Part shown: piece by piece, positions 18,060 to 26,485 of the stretch
Layout of the letters: every line of letters begins with the position of its first letter
Numbering within the stretch: the stretch's first letter is position 1
Assembly (NCBI GenBank): GCA_031550325.1
Contig: JAVBOR010000030.1
Span: 1-64,000, forward strand
Direction: 5' to 3'
Origin: JAVBTT01 sp031550325
Lineage (GTDB): Bacteria; Bacillota; Clostridia; Oscillospirales; UBA929
DNA: 64,000 nucleotides
Translations under genes and position numbers: made by a program
Notes under the pieces: model-generated
Database searches by the model: none
What the model was told of the DNA's origin: nothing
The model's input: the letters and a program-made list of their open reading frames with translations, nothing else

Positions 18060-18162
18060 TGTCAAAGAACCAATGGTTCTTTGACAAAGCGGGGACAGGC
18101 TCGCGTCTTTGTGAAGACGCGTTCCTGCTCCCGTTTGTAGACAAATCGAAGGTTTGTCTACA
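18060..18162. repeat. Cluster of palindromes C1, C3 and C2
   Basis: C1 (CAAAGAACCAATGGTTCTTTG, 18063-18083) begins 16 bp after the LRR-gene stop. C3 (CGCGTCTTTGTGAAGACGCG, 18102-18121) and C2 (TGTAGACAAATCGAAGGTTT and on, 18136-18162) follow. The C3-C2 block, including the TTCCTGCTCCCGTT spacer, is nearly identical to 46963-47024. Confidence 0.8.
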
Positions 18163-18166
18163 GACT

Positions 18167-18292
18167 AAAGGCATTCCCGGAATGAATCCGGGAATGCCTT
18201 TTGGTCTCATCTTTTGCGGTTTTTATCCCAGAAAGCACCTTGCGGCTGCGCCGTCAGGCTCGGCGTAAAAACCGCAAAAGGGTGCGGATGCG
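18167..18292 (+). repeat. Two-hairpin element, full copy
   Basis: Hairpin 1 (18167-18201) has arms AAAGGCATTCC/GGAATGCCTTT around the conserved GAATGAATCC loop. Hairpin 2 (18211-18280) has outer arms CTTTTGCGGT/ACCGCAAAAG enclosing the conserved core CCTTGCGGCTGCGCCGTCAG. It lies between the convergent LRR and yycI genes. Confidence 0.85.
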
Positions 18293-18320
18293 TGGGGCTC
18301 GTTGACGCGCGGGCAATGTG

Positions 18321-19139
18321 TCAGGTCAGGCTGCCGAAAAACTGGCCCGTCATGGCGTTGATGTAATAGCGCCCACTGTCCAGATCGGCCCGCCAAAAAG
18401 GAGTAAGCCGCAGGACGTCGGTGGAGATGAGCTCGGCGTTATACCCAAGGGAGAGCTCGACAAGCGCTCCCGGCGAGACACCCTGCGCGCTCAGCCCGCT
18501 GGCCAGGGAGAGCAGGCACCAGCCCGCTGTTTTGCAAGGAGCGCGGGATGTTATCTGAGGCGTCCCCAGCGGCCAGCGCCCTGAAAAAGACGTCAAAGCG
18601 CCGTCTTCAAGCACAAAATCAATGCCCGCGCCCCACAGGGGAAGCCCGTTGACATCGGCCTGGAGGTGGAGCCCAGCCGTCGTCGGCTCAAATACGGGTT
18701 CCTCCAGTGCCATCCAGAAGCCCATGGCGCGAAGCCACCGGGCGCATTGCGCCTCCGGATCCTGTGTAGGAACAGGAAAATTGGGCTGGCAGGAAAAGGT
18801 CGCGTCGGCGCGGAAATGAGCGCTCCATGCGGCGCCGGTCATTTCAAAACTGCCGCCGCCCAGATTCTGCATGGTGACCGCGCCGCCGTTGAGCGCCGTT
18901 ACGGCGGTGAGTTCGGCTGCGGAATCTCTGGGAATGTCACATACATAGGCCGTTTCGTCGGAAAGCGCGGAGGAAGAGACCTCCAGCCCGGCCTCGCGCA
19001 GCAAGCTCAGCAGCGCCTCCGATTCCCGCCTGGTCTCGGCAGCGCCGCTCCATGCGCGCGCGCTTAAAAAGGCGATGAGCACCAGATTGATAAACAGCAG
19101 AAGGACGATCATAGAGGTCTTCGCTTTTGGCCAATCCAT
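18321..19139 (-). CDS. yycI: YycI-like regulator of the WalK kinase
   Basis: A 272-residue protein with one N-terminal membrane helix (MIVLLLFINLVLIAFLSA) directly after MDWPKAKTS, the typical YycI start (MDWSKTKT in other Firmicutes). The rest is extracytoplasmic and carries two repeats of the YycH/YycI fold. In Bacillus, YycI and YycH form a membrane complex with WalK and modulate its activity. ATG 19139 is chosen over upstream codons because GGAGGG precedes it and the family N-terminus starts there. It is the last gene of the walR-walK-yycH-yycI operon, 13 bp after yycH. Overall similarity is low, so the call rests on N-terminal motif and position. Confidence 0.8.
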   Translation of the reverse strand: MDWPKAKTSMIVLLLFINLVLIAFLSARAWSGAAETRRESEALLSLLREAGLEVSSSALSDETAYVCDIPRDSAAELTAVTALNGGAVTMQNLGGGSFEMTGAAWSAHFRADATFSCQPNFPVPTQDPEAQCARWLRAMGFWMALEEPVFEPTTAGLHLQADVNGLPLWGAGIDFVLEDGALTSFSGRWPLGTPQITSRAPCKTAGWCLLSLASGLSAQGVSPGALVELSLGYNAELISTDVLRLTPFWRADLDSGRYYINAMTGQFFGSLT

Positions 19140-19152
19140 GCGTATCCCTCCA

Positions 19153-20424
19153 TCAATTCCGTCGGCGCGCGTACCAGCTTGGCTTGTACGCGCCGCCGTC
19201 GGCGGCATAACTCACGCCCGGCAGCGTGCCGGCGGGCAGCAGCGCAGCGGCCTGCCGAACGGGCAGGAGAGGAATGGATTCATCGGTGAGCGTGTATTGA
19301 CGCAGAAGGATATCGGCCCGGACGATAACCCCGTTTTCAATCTCCACCGTGGCGGACGAGCCGTCAAAGACCGGCGCGCCGTGAAGCCAAAGCGAAAAGG
19401 TGAAAACGGTCTGCCCGCGCACCTCGCTCAACTGGAACTCCGCGGAGCCCAGCGCGGGGGAGAGCGTGGCCAGAAGCCCGCGCGCCATTTCAACATGGGC
19501 GGCCGTCGTATCCGAGGCTGCGAACATCGCCATTTCCTGCTCGTCGAGTGTTTGATAGTCAATCACGCCGTCCGGGGAAAAACGGCAGGCGCGCAAGCTG
19601 TCCACATACACCCGCGTGCCGTCGGCCTCGGTGTAGTGCGCGCCCTGCTCCATTTCCAGCGCGCGCAGAAACTGCGCAGTGTAGAGGGTGGCGTCCACCG
19701 TGGTGGCGGCGGCGCTCGGAAGGACCGGCGCGTCGGCCATCAAAAACGCGTCGGAGGGGACGGTTGGGTATTGATCGGGTTGCTCGAAGGCAAAGAAGCA
19801 GGGCTTTGCGTCCGGAAGCTCGTCCCAGTCCGGCCACGCCGCGGCCGCGGCGGTGTCGCAGCGGTAGAGAAGCCCGTTTTGCGCGTCCTCATACAAAAGG
19901 GCTACGCCGCCGCCGGTCTGACTCAGCAGAAGCCTGCCGGCGGTCGCGCCGCCCGCATAATCGGTGGAAATCCAGGCGGCAAGCACGTCCAGCGGCAGCG
20001 CGAGGTCGTACTCAATGTACGCGCCCGGACCGGCCAGCGCTTTCAGCCACTGCTCGCGGGTGATCTGTACGGGGCTGCCCGCCGTACCCAGCGCCTCGCG
20101 CAGCGTCGGCTGCAGCAGGCGCTGGAAGGCGCCGATCCCCGCCGCGTCGGCGCTGGCGCCGAGCATGACGCCTTTCGCGCGAAGCGCAACCGACACCGGC
20201 CGGGTGGCCGGCTCAAAAGTGGTTTCCAGAGCGACAGTGACCTCGGGCGGCTGCTGGGGAAACCCCCAAATCCAGCGCAACGGGGCAGCCCAGGCCATGG
20301 CCGGGGTGCTGAGCATGGCCGGATCAGAGATCAAGGCGCGCAGCGTGAGGCCGATGGTCAGCAGAAACAAGGCGGCAAGCAGAACCGATTTGAGCAGCTC
20401 CCTGATGCCTGTCAACTTTTTCAC
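19153..20424 (-). CDS. yycH: YycH-like regulator of the WalK kinase
   Basis: A 423-residue protein with a short cytoplasmic N-terminus, one membrane helix (LLKSVLLAALFLLTIGLTLR) and a long extracytoplasmic part ending in a basic tail. The architecture, length and place between walK and yycI match YycH, which restrains or tunes WalK in Bacilli. The start overlaps the walK stop by 4 bp, so translation is coupled. Sequence identity with Bacillus YycH looks low outside the N-terminus. The link to WalK is known for the family; the direction of control in this lineage is not. Confidence 0.82.
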   Translation of the reverse strand: MKKLTGIRELLKSVLLAALFLLTIGLTLRALISDPAMLSTPAMAWAAPLRWIWGFPQQPPEVTVALETTFEPATRPVSVALRAKGVMLGASADAAGIGAFQRLLQPTLREALGTAGSPVQITREQWLKALAGPGAYIEYDLALPLDVLAAWISTDYAGGATAGRLLLSQTGGGVALLYEDAQNGLLYRCDTAAAAAWPDWDELPDAKPCFFAFEQPDQYPTVPSDAFLMADAPVLPSAAATTVDATLYTAQFLRALEMEQGAHYTEADGTRVYVDSLRACRFSPDGVIDYQTLDEQEMAMFAASDTTAAHVEMARGLLATLSPALGSAEFQLSEVRGQTVFTFSLWLHGAPVFDGSSATVEIENGVIVRADILLRQYTLTDESIPLLPVRQAAALLPAGTLPGVSYAADGGAYKPSWYARRRN

Positions 20425-22196
20425 GGCGTCTCCTCCGGCTTGTTGCGGCTGATGGGAAGCGTCATCGTGATCACCGTGCCGTGGCCGTAGTGGCTCTGCA
20501 GGTCAATATAGCCGTGATGGGCCTCGATGATCTCTTTGGCAATGGCCAGCCCAAGCCCTGTGCCGCCCGACTGCCGGGATCTGGCCCTGTCCACACGGTA
20601 AAAACGCTCAAAAATGCGCGGCAGATCCTCCACGGGAATGCCCACGCCGTTGTCCTTGACGCGGCACCAGATCTCATCGGCCACCTGTCCCGCCGAAAGC
20701 TCGATGAGCCCGCCGTCTGGCGTGTATGTGATGGCGTTGGAAAGAATGTTCAGCAGCACCTGCTCGATGCGGGAGGAGTCGCCCCAGATGTCCGGCAGAC
20801 CGGGCAGAATGTCGAGCGTGAGCTTGTGGCCGTGCCGCCCGGCCTCGAGCAGCATGACGTCGTACACGCTCTGCAGGCTGTCGGCAAACGAGAACAGCTC
20901 GGGGTTCCAGTTTGCCTGCCCGTAGTCAAACCGCGACAGCGTGAGCAGGTCGCGCACAAGCCGCGTCATGCGGTCGGCCTCGTTGACGATGACCTGGGCA
21001 AAGCCCATGATCGTCTCCATGGGGATGTCCGAGGACTCGGTCAGCGTTTCGGCATAGCTGCGAATGTTGGTCAGCGGCGTGCGCAGCTCGTGAGAGACGT
21101 TGGACACAAACTCGCGCCGCACCTCGTCCAGCCGCTGCTGCTCGGTGACGTCGTGGATGACGGCAAGCGCGCCGCCCTCGGCGGTGTCGCCGCCAAAAGG
21201 GGCAAAAAAGATTTGCAGGTGCTTGTTGCCGATCGTGACGCCGTGCTCGATGAACTCAGGGGGCTTGAGCAGCATGACGTCCTGAAACGGCGCGATGTGC
21301 CCGAGCACCTGGTCATAGGTCATGCCCTCGATAAAGCGCAGATTGAGCAGCGCGATGGCGGCTGGGTTCATGTGGACGATCGCACCTGAGCGGTCAAACG
21401 ACGCCACGCCGTCGGTCATGTGCTGAAAAAGCGCGCCGAACTTGTCGCGCTCGCTCTCCACGGTTTCAATGGTCTCCTGGAGCACGCGCGCCATGTTGTT
21501 GAATGTGCGCGTAAGCACGCCGATTTCGTCGGTCGAGCGCACCTCAAGCGGCTGGGAGAAATCGCCCGAGGCCACCTTGGTCGCCGAAAGCGTGAGATTT
21601 TCGATGGGCGTCGACATCGTCTTGGACAGGAAAAAGCTCAGGACAATCGAAATGGCCAACCCGAACAGAACGGCCTGCACCACGATCATGAACAGATCGG
21701 AGGTCAGCCGCCTGAGGTTGGCCTTGGTGTCGCGGATATAGACAATGTAGCTGCCGCTGTTTCCCGGAAACGGCACCGCGCAGTCGAAAAAGGCGTCGGT
21801 CTCGCGGAGCTTGTAGCCGACCTCCCCGCCGAGCGCCGTCAGAATGTTGGGCGTGAGGTCGATCGAGATGTCGCCGGGGTCGTTGCCGCCGAGATAGGCG
21901 CCCGTGCCGCCGTCGAGGATAAAAAACTTGCGCTGTCCGCCGTCGATGCCGAGCGGCGCGGCGTAAGCCTCGACAACCTGGGCCAGCTGCGCCGGGGCGT
22001 TATCCTCGGTGGCCGCCTGACGCAGCGCCTCGACAAAGTTTTGGTTGTCGCTGAACGACTCGGACATCTGGTTGGAAAACTCTCCGATATAAAAGCCCAC
22101 GACCGAGTTGATGAGGAAAACCCCCACCACGGCCATCAAGGACAGTATGAGCAGGATCAGGATGAAGACGAGCTTCATATGCAGGCTTCGAAACAC
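20421..22196 (-). CDS. walK: Cell-wall sensor histidine kinase WalK
   Basis: A 591-residue membrane kinase. A first helix (LVFILILLILSLMAVVGVFL) and a second (LFMIVVQAVLFGLAISIVLS) flank an extracytoplasmic sensor domain of about 140 residues. HAMP (MSTPIENLTLSATKVASGD), a PAS domain (about 255-360), HisKA with the phospho-acceptor in EFVSNVSHELRTPLTNI (near 375) and a HATPase domain (NILSNAITYT N-box, DNGVGIP, GGTGLGLAIAKEI) follow, the standard WalK order. The WalRK pathway controls peptidoglycan hydrolases and is essential in many Firmicutes. It lies 5 bp after walR and overlaps yycH. Confidence 0.95.
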   Translation of the reverse strand: MFRSLHMKLVFILILLILSLMAVVGVFLINSVVGFYIGEFSNQMSESFSDNQNFVEALRQAATEDNAPAQLAQVVEAYAAPLGIDGGQRKFFILDGGTGAYLGGNDPGDISIDLTPNILTALGGEVGYKLRETDAFFDCAVPFPGNSGSYIVYIRDTKANLRRLTSDLFMIVVQAVLFGLAISIVLSFFLSKTMSTPIENLTLSATKVASGDFSQPLEVRSTDEIGVLTRTFNNMARVLQETIETVESERDKFGALFQHMTDGVASFDRSGAIVHMNPAAIALLNLRFIEGMTYDQVLGHIAPFQDVMLLKPPEFIEHGVTIGNKHLQIFFAPFGGDTAEGGALAVIHDVTEQQRLDEVRREFVSNVSHELRTPLTNIRSYAETLTESSDIPMETIMGFAQVIVNEADRMTRLVRDLLTLSRFDYGQANWNPELFSFADSLQSVYDVMLLEAGRHGHKLTLDILPGLPDIWGDSSRIEQVLLNILSNAITYTPDGGLIELSAGQVADEIWCRVKDNGVGIPVEDLPRIFERFYRVDRARSRQSGGTGLGLAIAKEIIEAHHGYIDLQSHYGHGTVITMTLPISRNKPEETP

Positions 22197-22201
22197 AGCG
22201 A

Positions 22202-22912
22202 TCAGGCCTTTCCGGACGCAAACAGATACCCGGCGCCCCGGCGCGTCAAAATGTGGACGGGTTCGGCGGGATTGGCCTCAATCTTTTCCCGCAGCCGCCG
22301 CACCGCGACGTCAACGGCGCGCAAGTCCCCATAGTAGGCGAAGTTCCAGACGTTTTCCATGAGCTCCTCGCGGCTCACCACCCGGTCAAGGCGACTGATG
22401 AGATAGTAGAGCAGGTCATATTCACGCTGGCTGAGCTCGACGGGCGCGCCGTTGACGGTGGCGCTCATGCGGCCCGTGTGCAGAGAAATCCCGCCGACCG
22501 TCAGCACTTCCTCAGGCTCGGCCCGCTTGGCCTCGTGCGCCGAGCGGCGCACGTTGGCGCGCACCCGCGCCATGAGCTCCTTGACGCCAAACGGTTTGGT
22601 GATATAGTCGTCGGCGCCCAGCTCCAGCCCCAGCACCTTGTCGGACTCATCCTCGCGCGCTGTCAGCATGAGAACCGGTGTGAGGGGGTCTGTTTTGCGC
22701 AGCTCGCGGCACACGGCAAACCCGTCCATTTCGGGCAGCATGACGTCGAGAAGGATGATGTCCGGCGCTTCCTTCAGCGCCATTTGCAGGCCCTGCGCGC
22801 CGTCGTACGCCACGAGCGTCTCAAAACCCTCGCGCCGCAGATGGAACGACACAATGTCCACAATTTGCTTTTCGTCCTCAATGACCAGCGCTTTTCTCCC
22901 CACTCCGGTCAC
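22202..22912 (-). CDS. walR: Response regulator WalR
   Basis: OmpR/PhoB-type response regulator of 236 residues. The receiver domain carries the acidic pair (VIEDEKQI), the phospho-Asp in IILLDVMLPEMDG (near 54), LTAREDE and the KPFG Lys (near 105). The C-terminal winged helix (about 135-230) contains VELSQREYDLLYYLISRLDRV and the recognition segment RAVDVAVRRLREKI. It heads the two-component operon and overlaps the upstream NUDIX gene by 4 bp, so it is probably co-transcribed with it. The partner is WalK immediately downstream. Assignment as WalR rather than PhoP rests mainly on the yycH and yycI neighbours. Confidence 0.95.
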   Translation of the reverse strand: MTGVGRKALVIEDEKQIVDIVSFHLRREGFETLVAYDGAQGLQMALKEAPDIILLDVMLPEMDGFAVCRELRKTDPLTPVLMLTAREDESDKVLGLELGADDYITKPFGVKELMARVRANVRRSAHEAKRAEPEEVLTVGGISLHTGRMSATVNGAPVELSQREYDLLYYLISRLDRVVSREELMENVWNFAYYGDLRAVDVAVRRLREKIEANPAEPVHILTRRGAGYLFASGKA

Positions 22913-23451
22913 CCGCGCGCGGCGCGCAACGCGTACCGGTACAGCGCCGCCATGGTTTTGGCGTCGTCAATGCCGCCCGACAGAACAAGGCTTTGCGCTT
23001 CATTAAGCGGCATATAGACAGCGCGCACAAACTCTCCGTCGTCGGGACAGCAGTCGCCCTGCGTCAGCCCACTCGCCAGGTAGAGGTAAATGCGCTCGGT
23101 GTCATAGCCGGGGGTGGGCAGAACCATGCCCAGACTTTCAAACTTCGCGCAGCGCAGACCGGTCTCCTCGGCAAGCTCACGCCTTCCGGCCACGGCCGGG
23201 TCCTCGCCGGGCTCAATGCGTCCGGCGGGAATCTCCAAAAGTTCGCGGCCAGCGGCGTAGCGGAACTGGCGCACAAGATAAATCCCTTCGTGTTCGTCAA
23301 CTGCCAGAACGGCGACGCCGCCGGGATGGCGCACGACCTCGCGCGTGGACTTAGCCCCGTTGGGCAGCAAAACGTCGTCCCGTTCTATGGAAAACACTTT
23401 TCCGTGAAACAGAGTTTCGCCGGAGAGCCGGCGCTCGGTGAAATCGGTCAT
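22909..23451 (-). CDS. ADP-ribose pyrophosphatase (NUDIX hydrolase)
   Basis: A 180-residue NUDIX enzyme that splits ADP-ribose or a similar nucleoside diphosphate-X into AMP and ribose-5-phosphate. A perfect NUDIX box spans GRIEPGEDPAVAGRRELAEE with TGL following (residues about 75-97). The N-terminal ERRLSGETLFHGKVFSIERD and VAVLAVDEHEGIYLVRQFRY strands are typical of NudF/YqkG-type ADP-ribose hydrolases. It overlaps walR by 4 bp and lies 29 bp after the LuxR-type gene. The link to cell-wall signalling is positional only. Confidence 0.9.
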   Translation of the reverse strand: MTDFTERRLSGETLFHGKVFSIERDDVLLPNGAKSTREVVRHPGGVAVLAVDEHEGIYLVRQFRYAAGRELLEIPAGRIEPGEDPAVAGRRELAEETGLRCAKFESLGMVLPTPGYDTERIYLYLASGLTQGDCCPDDGEFVRAVYMPLNEAQSLVLSGGIDDAKTMAALYRYALRAARG

Positions 23452-23480
23452 CAGCTTCCTCCTCAGGTTGCGCGGGAAAA

Positions 23481-24905
23481 CTACACATCCTCGTTGCGCA
23501 GAGATCCCTCAGTGGGGTGCCCGTTTAAATAGTATGCGACAAGATCCCTCTTTTTCTGCACGCCAACCTTGGACAGCACATTGCGAATGTGAAACTTCAC
23601 GGTGTTGATGGAGATGTACAGCTCGTTGGCGATCTGCTGATTGGAATAGCCGCTCAATATGAGGAAAAACACGCGCTTCTCGGCGTTTGTCAGCGTTTGC
23701 GTCAGCTTTTCAACGTCCAGAACGTCCCGGTTCTCCCTGGGCGGAGCCTCGCTCTCGGCGGCGGGCTGCGCCGCCGCTTCGGGCCTCAGGTCCCTGAAGA
23801 GTATGGGCGCGAGCATCAGCACAAACACGGTCAGCGCGATGCCGACGGCGCCGTACCAGGAAAAGGAAAACAGCAGGTACAGGTCGTCGCGGTAAATAAA
23901 CGCGGTCAGCGCCCACAGGCACAGAATATACGCCAGTCCGCACATCATGCCCCGGTTGACCGGCGAAACGGCCCGCACCGCATAGCTGAAAAACAGGACG
24001 AGCATGCCGGCGCCCGCCACAACATACAGCATGCTGGGCAAATCGCGCAAAAGGTCGCTCTGGGCTGTGCGGAAGAGCAGGGAAAACAGAACGCCCAGGC
24101 AAAAGGACGTAAAGACGATATAACATGCCTGCCAGTACCGCCCTTTTTGACAAAGACGGCCATAGAGCCAGATCATCACAATGAAAAAAAGCGCGCCGAC
24201 AAGAATCCAGGCCTGAAACGCCCCCCAACGCCCGCCTCCCGCGCCTTCCGACCGTCCCATGAGGCGCAGAACCTCCAGCGCGGCGAAAACGGCGGACAGA
24301 CAGGCCGCCGCGCACAGCAGGAACATGGACGTCCTCGGCCGCGTCTCCGAACAGGGGGCGGGCGCTTCCTCAGGCGGCGCGCGCATCGCGAGCAGTCCCG
24401 AAACGCCGCCGCCCAGCGGAAGAACGGCGAGCAGAACAGGCGTCAGCACCTCGGTGGGCACAAACGCGCGCAAAACAAGCCCATAAAGCAGCGCCAGCGC
24501 GACAGACAGCGACATGCCGGCCTGGAAAACGCGAATACTGCCGCTGCGCTCGGCCAAAAGCGGCATCAGCAAAAAGAACATCAGTGAAAACACACCGTAA
24601 GCGCACGCCACACAGGCGGCGCCGGACAACGACACCCAAAGCCCGCAAAAGCCGCCCAAAACCAAAACGGCGAAGACGGCGCAGCGCGTCCAAACGGCAG
24701 CGCGCCGCGAGACAAATCTGGCGGCGGTTAATGCGGTAAAGAAGCCCGCCACCGCAGCGGCGAGCGTCGCCGGCCAGGGAAGCGCAATGAGGCATGTTGA
24801 GCCGGGTTCTCCGATCAGCAGCGTGAGCCAAAGGAAAACAGCCGCAATGCAAACTCCCGACAAAAGAGCGTTTTTCAGGCCCGGGGTTACTGTGTCGGTC
24901 ACCAT
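23481..24905 (-). CDS. Membrane protein with C-terminal LuxR-type DNA-binding domain
   Basis: A 474-residue protein with about twelve hydrophobic segments (residues 10-385), arranged like an MFS-type transporter domain, and a LuxR-type HTH at the C-terminus (about 400-465: LTNAEKRVFFLILSGYSNQQ followed by IANELYISINTVKFHIRNVL). Such LuxR proteins with integral membrane sensor parts occur in Clostridia and Coriobacteria; their inducers are mostly unknown. It is presumably a one-component membrane-bound transcription factor. It has its own promoter (24945-24974) and points toward the NUDIX-WalRK operon 29 bp downstream, which it might co-express or control. The ATG at 24905 has only a weak ribosome site. 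Confidence 0.85.
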   Translation of the reverse strand: MVTDTVTPGLKNALLSGVCIAAVFLWLTLLIGEPGSTCLIALPWPATLAAAVAGFFTALTAARFVSRRAAVWTRCAVFAVLVLGGFCGLWVSLSGAACVACAYGVFSLMFFLLMPLLAERSGSIRVFQAGMSLSVALALLYGLVLRAFVPTEVLTPVLLAVLPLGGGVSGLLAMRAPPEEAPAPCSETRPRTSMFLLCAAACLSAVFAALEVLRLMGRSEGAGGGRWGAFQAWILVGALFFIVMIWLYGRLCQKGRYWQACYIVFTSFCLGVLFSLLFRTAQSDLLRDLPSMLYVVAGAGMLVLFFSYAVRAVSPVNRGMMCGLAYILCLWALTAFIYRDDLYLLFSFSWYGAVGIALTVFVLMLAPILFRDLRPEAAAQPAAESEAPPRENRDVLDVEKLTQTLTNAEKRVFFLILSGYSNQQIANELYISINTVKFHIRNVLSKVGVQKKRDLVAYYLNGHPTEGSLRNEDV

Positions 24906-24944
24906 TTCACCGCCCCATCATACGTATAAAGACGCCATTGGCTT

Positions 24945-24974
24945 AGTATAGCACATTTTCAGTATTCATTTCAA
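24945..24974 (-). promoter_or_regulatory. Promoter of the LuxR-type gene
   Basis: On the minus strand: TTGAAA, 18-bp spacer, TATACT, about 40 nt before the ATG. It lies in an AT-rich pocket. Confidence 0.6.
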
Positions 24975-25078
24975 GGGAGTTATCCCCTAAAAAGGGACAA
25001 CTTTGGATAATAATCGTCAAAATCTCCGAAAGAAAGCGTCCAAAGCCGCGCCTACGTATGGCCGCAAGTCAATCTTCG

Positions 25079-25144
25079 CGCGTCTTCGCAAAGCCGCGAG
25101 CCTGACCTCAGCTTTGTCAAAAAACCGAGGGCTCTTTGACAAAG
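25079..25144. repeat. Degenerate C3 and C1 palindromes
   Basis: A C3-like copy (CGCGTCTTCGCAAAGCCGCG, 25079-25098) and a C1-like copy with TTTGTCAAA/TTTGACAAA arms (25113-25143). No two-hairpin element is present between them, only its GAGCCTGAC fragment. Confidence 0.55.
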
Positions 25145-25163
25145 ACTCAGACTGTTGACAAAA

Positions 25164-25306
25164 GTTGCAGTCGCGATTCCAAAGCTTTTCCGACCAGCAA
25201 ATCCGGAACATTTCGCCGCATTAGGGCGCTTTAGCGCCTCCAATCTTCCGGATTTGACAACTCGCCACTGTGCGGCTTCGGGTCGGAAAAGTCTTTGTCA
25301 TCAGCC
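25164..25306 (-). repeat. Second structured element (family F), copy 1
   Basis: Read on the minus strand this is homologous along its length to 40748-40890. It starts GGCTGATGA, carries GAAGCCGCACAG and GAGTTGTCAAAT, then a hairpin with arms AAATCCGGAA/TTCCGGATTT (25199-25208 and 25246-25255) around an inner GGCGCTTTAGCGCC hairpin, and ends AAAAGCTTT...CGACTGC. The rest of the 24906-25415 gap holds nothing else recognised. Confidence 0.7.
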
Positions 25307-25415
25307 TTTTTTGCCCATAAACGAATCTAAGCGGCGCGCCCGCAGCTCTGGCCCCGGAAGCGCCGCTCAGAAGTACAAAACCTGGTAAGAAGAGCCCCGC
25401 AAGCCTTTAGCCGCC

Positions 25416-25610
25416 TCAGACGTATGTATCAATGCGGCGCCCAAGCGGGGAGCGAAGCGCAAACTGCGGCCGGCGCGCGTCGGTGCGCGGCTGGGCGTCC
25501 TGGGGGAGCTGCTGCTTTTGACTCTGCCTGAACATGGCGGACGAAAACTTCGTCTGCGCGGCGTACTGACGAATGGCGGCAGAAGAGCCGCTGATTTTTC
25601 CCGAGTTCAC
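25416..25610 (-). CDS. Small basic protein, unknown function
   Basis: A 64-residue ORF with a GTG start. Support for it being real is the full ribosome site AAGGAGGTG 6-7 nt upstream and a promoter-like pair (TTGATT, 17 bp, TACACT) 65-95 nt upstream. The product is polar and basic, rich in Gln, Ser and Arg (SSAAIRQYAAQTKFSSAMFR), with no Cys and no membrane helix. No family was recognised. The divergent lyxose isomerase operon starts 200 bp away. Small acid-soluble spore proteins have a different sequence, so that idea has no support here. Confidence 0.5.
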   Translation of the reverse strand: MNSGKISGSSAAIRQYAAQTKFSSAMFRQSQKQQLPQDAQPRTDARRPQFALRSPLGRRIDTYV

Positions 25611-25675
25611 AACGCACCTCCTTCAGCGCGACACTGACGCGCACGGACATCTTCACTGCGGGGGATACTTCATTC

Positions 25676-25704
25676 AGTGTATCATCATGCCGGGCAAAAA
25701 TCAA
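25676..25704 (-). promoter_or_regulatory. Promoter of the 64-residue ORF
   Basis: Minus strand TTGATT (25704-25699), 17-bp spacer, TACACT (25681-25676). It is divergent from the promoter at 25735, leaving a 30-bp space for shared control. Confidence 0.5.
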
Positions 25705-25734
25705 CCCCGCGGCGGCGGGAACGGCCCGTGACAC

Positions 25735-25763
25735 TTGACCGCGCGGGGAAGGCGTGATATTCT
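25735..25763 (+). promoter_or_regulatory. Promoter of the lyxose isomerase-alr region
   Basis: TTGACC (25735-25740), 17-bp spacer, TATTCT (25758-25763), 45 nt before the GTG start. It is probably the main promoter for the tightly packed genes up to alr. Confidence 0.6.
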
Positions 25764-25807
25764 ATTCTTCTGAATCAATAGACACGAAACTCAAAGGAGA
25801 ATGTCCT

Positions 25808-26485
25808 GTGAAACGATCTTTTATCAACGCCGAGATTGTGAAAAACATCGAATTTATCCGCGCCATGAACTTTAATCTGCCGCCGTTTGCGTTCTGGACC
25901 CCCGGACAGTGGGAGAGCGCTGGCGACGAATACCGTGAGATCCGCGACAACATGCTGGGCTGGGATATGACCGACTACGGTAAGGGAGACTACCGCAAGG
26001 TCGGGCTGTTTTTGTTCACGATCCGAAACGGGAACCTGAGCCGTCCCGACAACAAAAAAACATACGCCGAAAAGCTGCTGATCGTGGGCGAGGAGCAGGT
26101 AACGCCCATGCACTTCCACTGGGCGAAGATGGAGGACATCATCAACAGGGGAGGCGGCAACCTGCTCGTGCGCGTCTATAACGCAACGAACGACGAGGCA
26201 CTTGCCGACACGCCCGTCAGGGTCAATGTCGACGCGAGAAGCTACACGGTGGACGCCGGCTCGGTGATCACGCTGAAGCCGGGGGAGAGCATTACGCTGC
26301 TGCCCTATCAGTACCACAGCTTTTGGGGCGAGAAGGGCAAGGGCGTATGCCTCGTGGGCGAGGTCTCGCAGGTCAACGACGACGTAAACGACAACCGGTT
26401 TCTGGAGGAGATGCCCCGGTTTTCCACGATTGAGGAGGACGAGCCGCGCCTGTACGTGCTCTGCAACGAATACGCAAAGACATGA
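25808..26485 (+). CDS. D-lyxose ketol-isomerase
   Basis: A 225-residue cupin-type sugar isomerase that interconverts D-lyxose and D-xylulose (also mannose and fructose in characterised relatives). Family signatures are the N-terminal FINAEIVKNIEFIRAMNFNLPPFAFWTP, the metal-binding cupin His/Glu set in VTPMHFHWAKMEDIINRGGG (two His and a Glu), and the second cupin motif with ITLLPYQYHSFWGE. Start: GTG 25808 with AAAGGAGA at 25793-25800; upstream codons lack a ribosome site. The stop overlaps hemW by 4 bp. No pentose transporter or kinase adjoins it, so the physiological substrate is unclear. Confidence 0.9.
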   Translation: MKRSFINAEIVKNIEFIRAMNFNLPPFAFWTPGQWESAGDEYREIRDNMLGWDMTDYGKGDYRKVGLFLFTIRNGNLSRPDNKKTYAEKLLIVGEEQVTPMHFHWAKMEDIINRGGGNLLVRVYNATNDEALADTPVRVNVDARSYTVDAGSVITLKPGESITLLPYQYHSFWGEKGKGVCLVGEVSQVNDDVNDNRFLEEMPRFSTIEEDEPRLYVLCNEYAKT

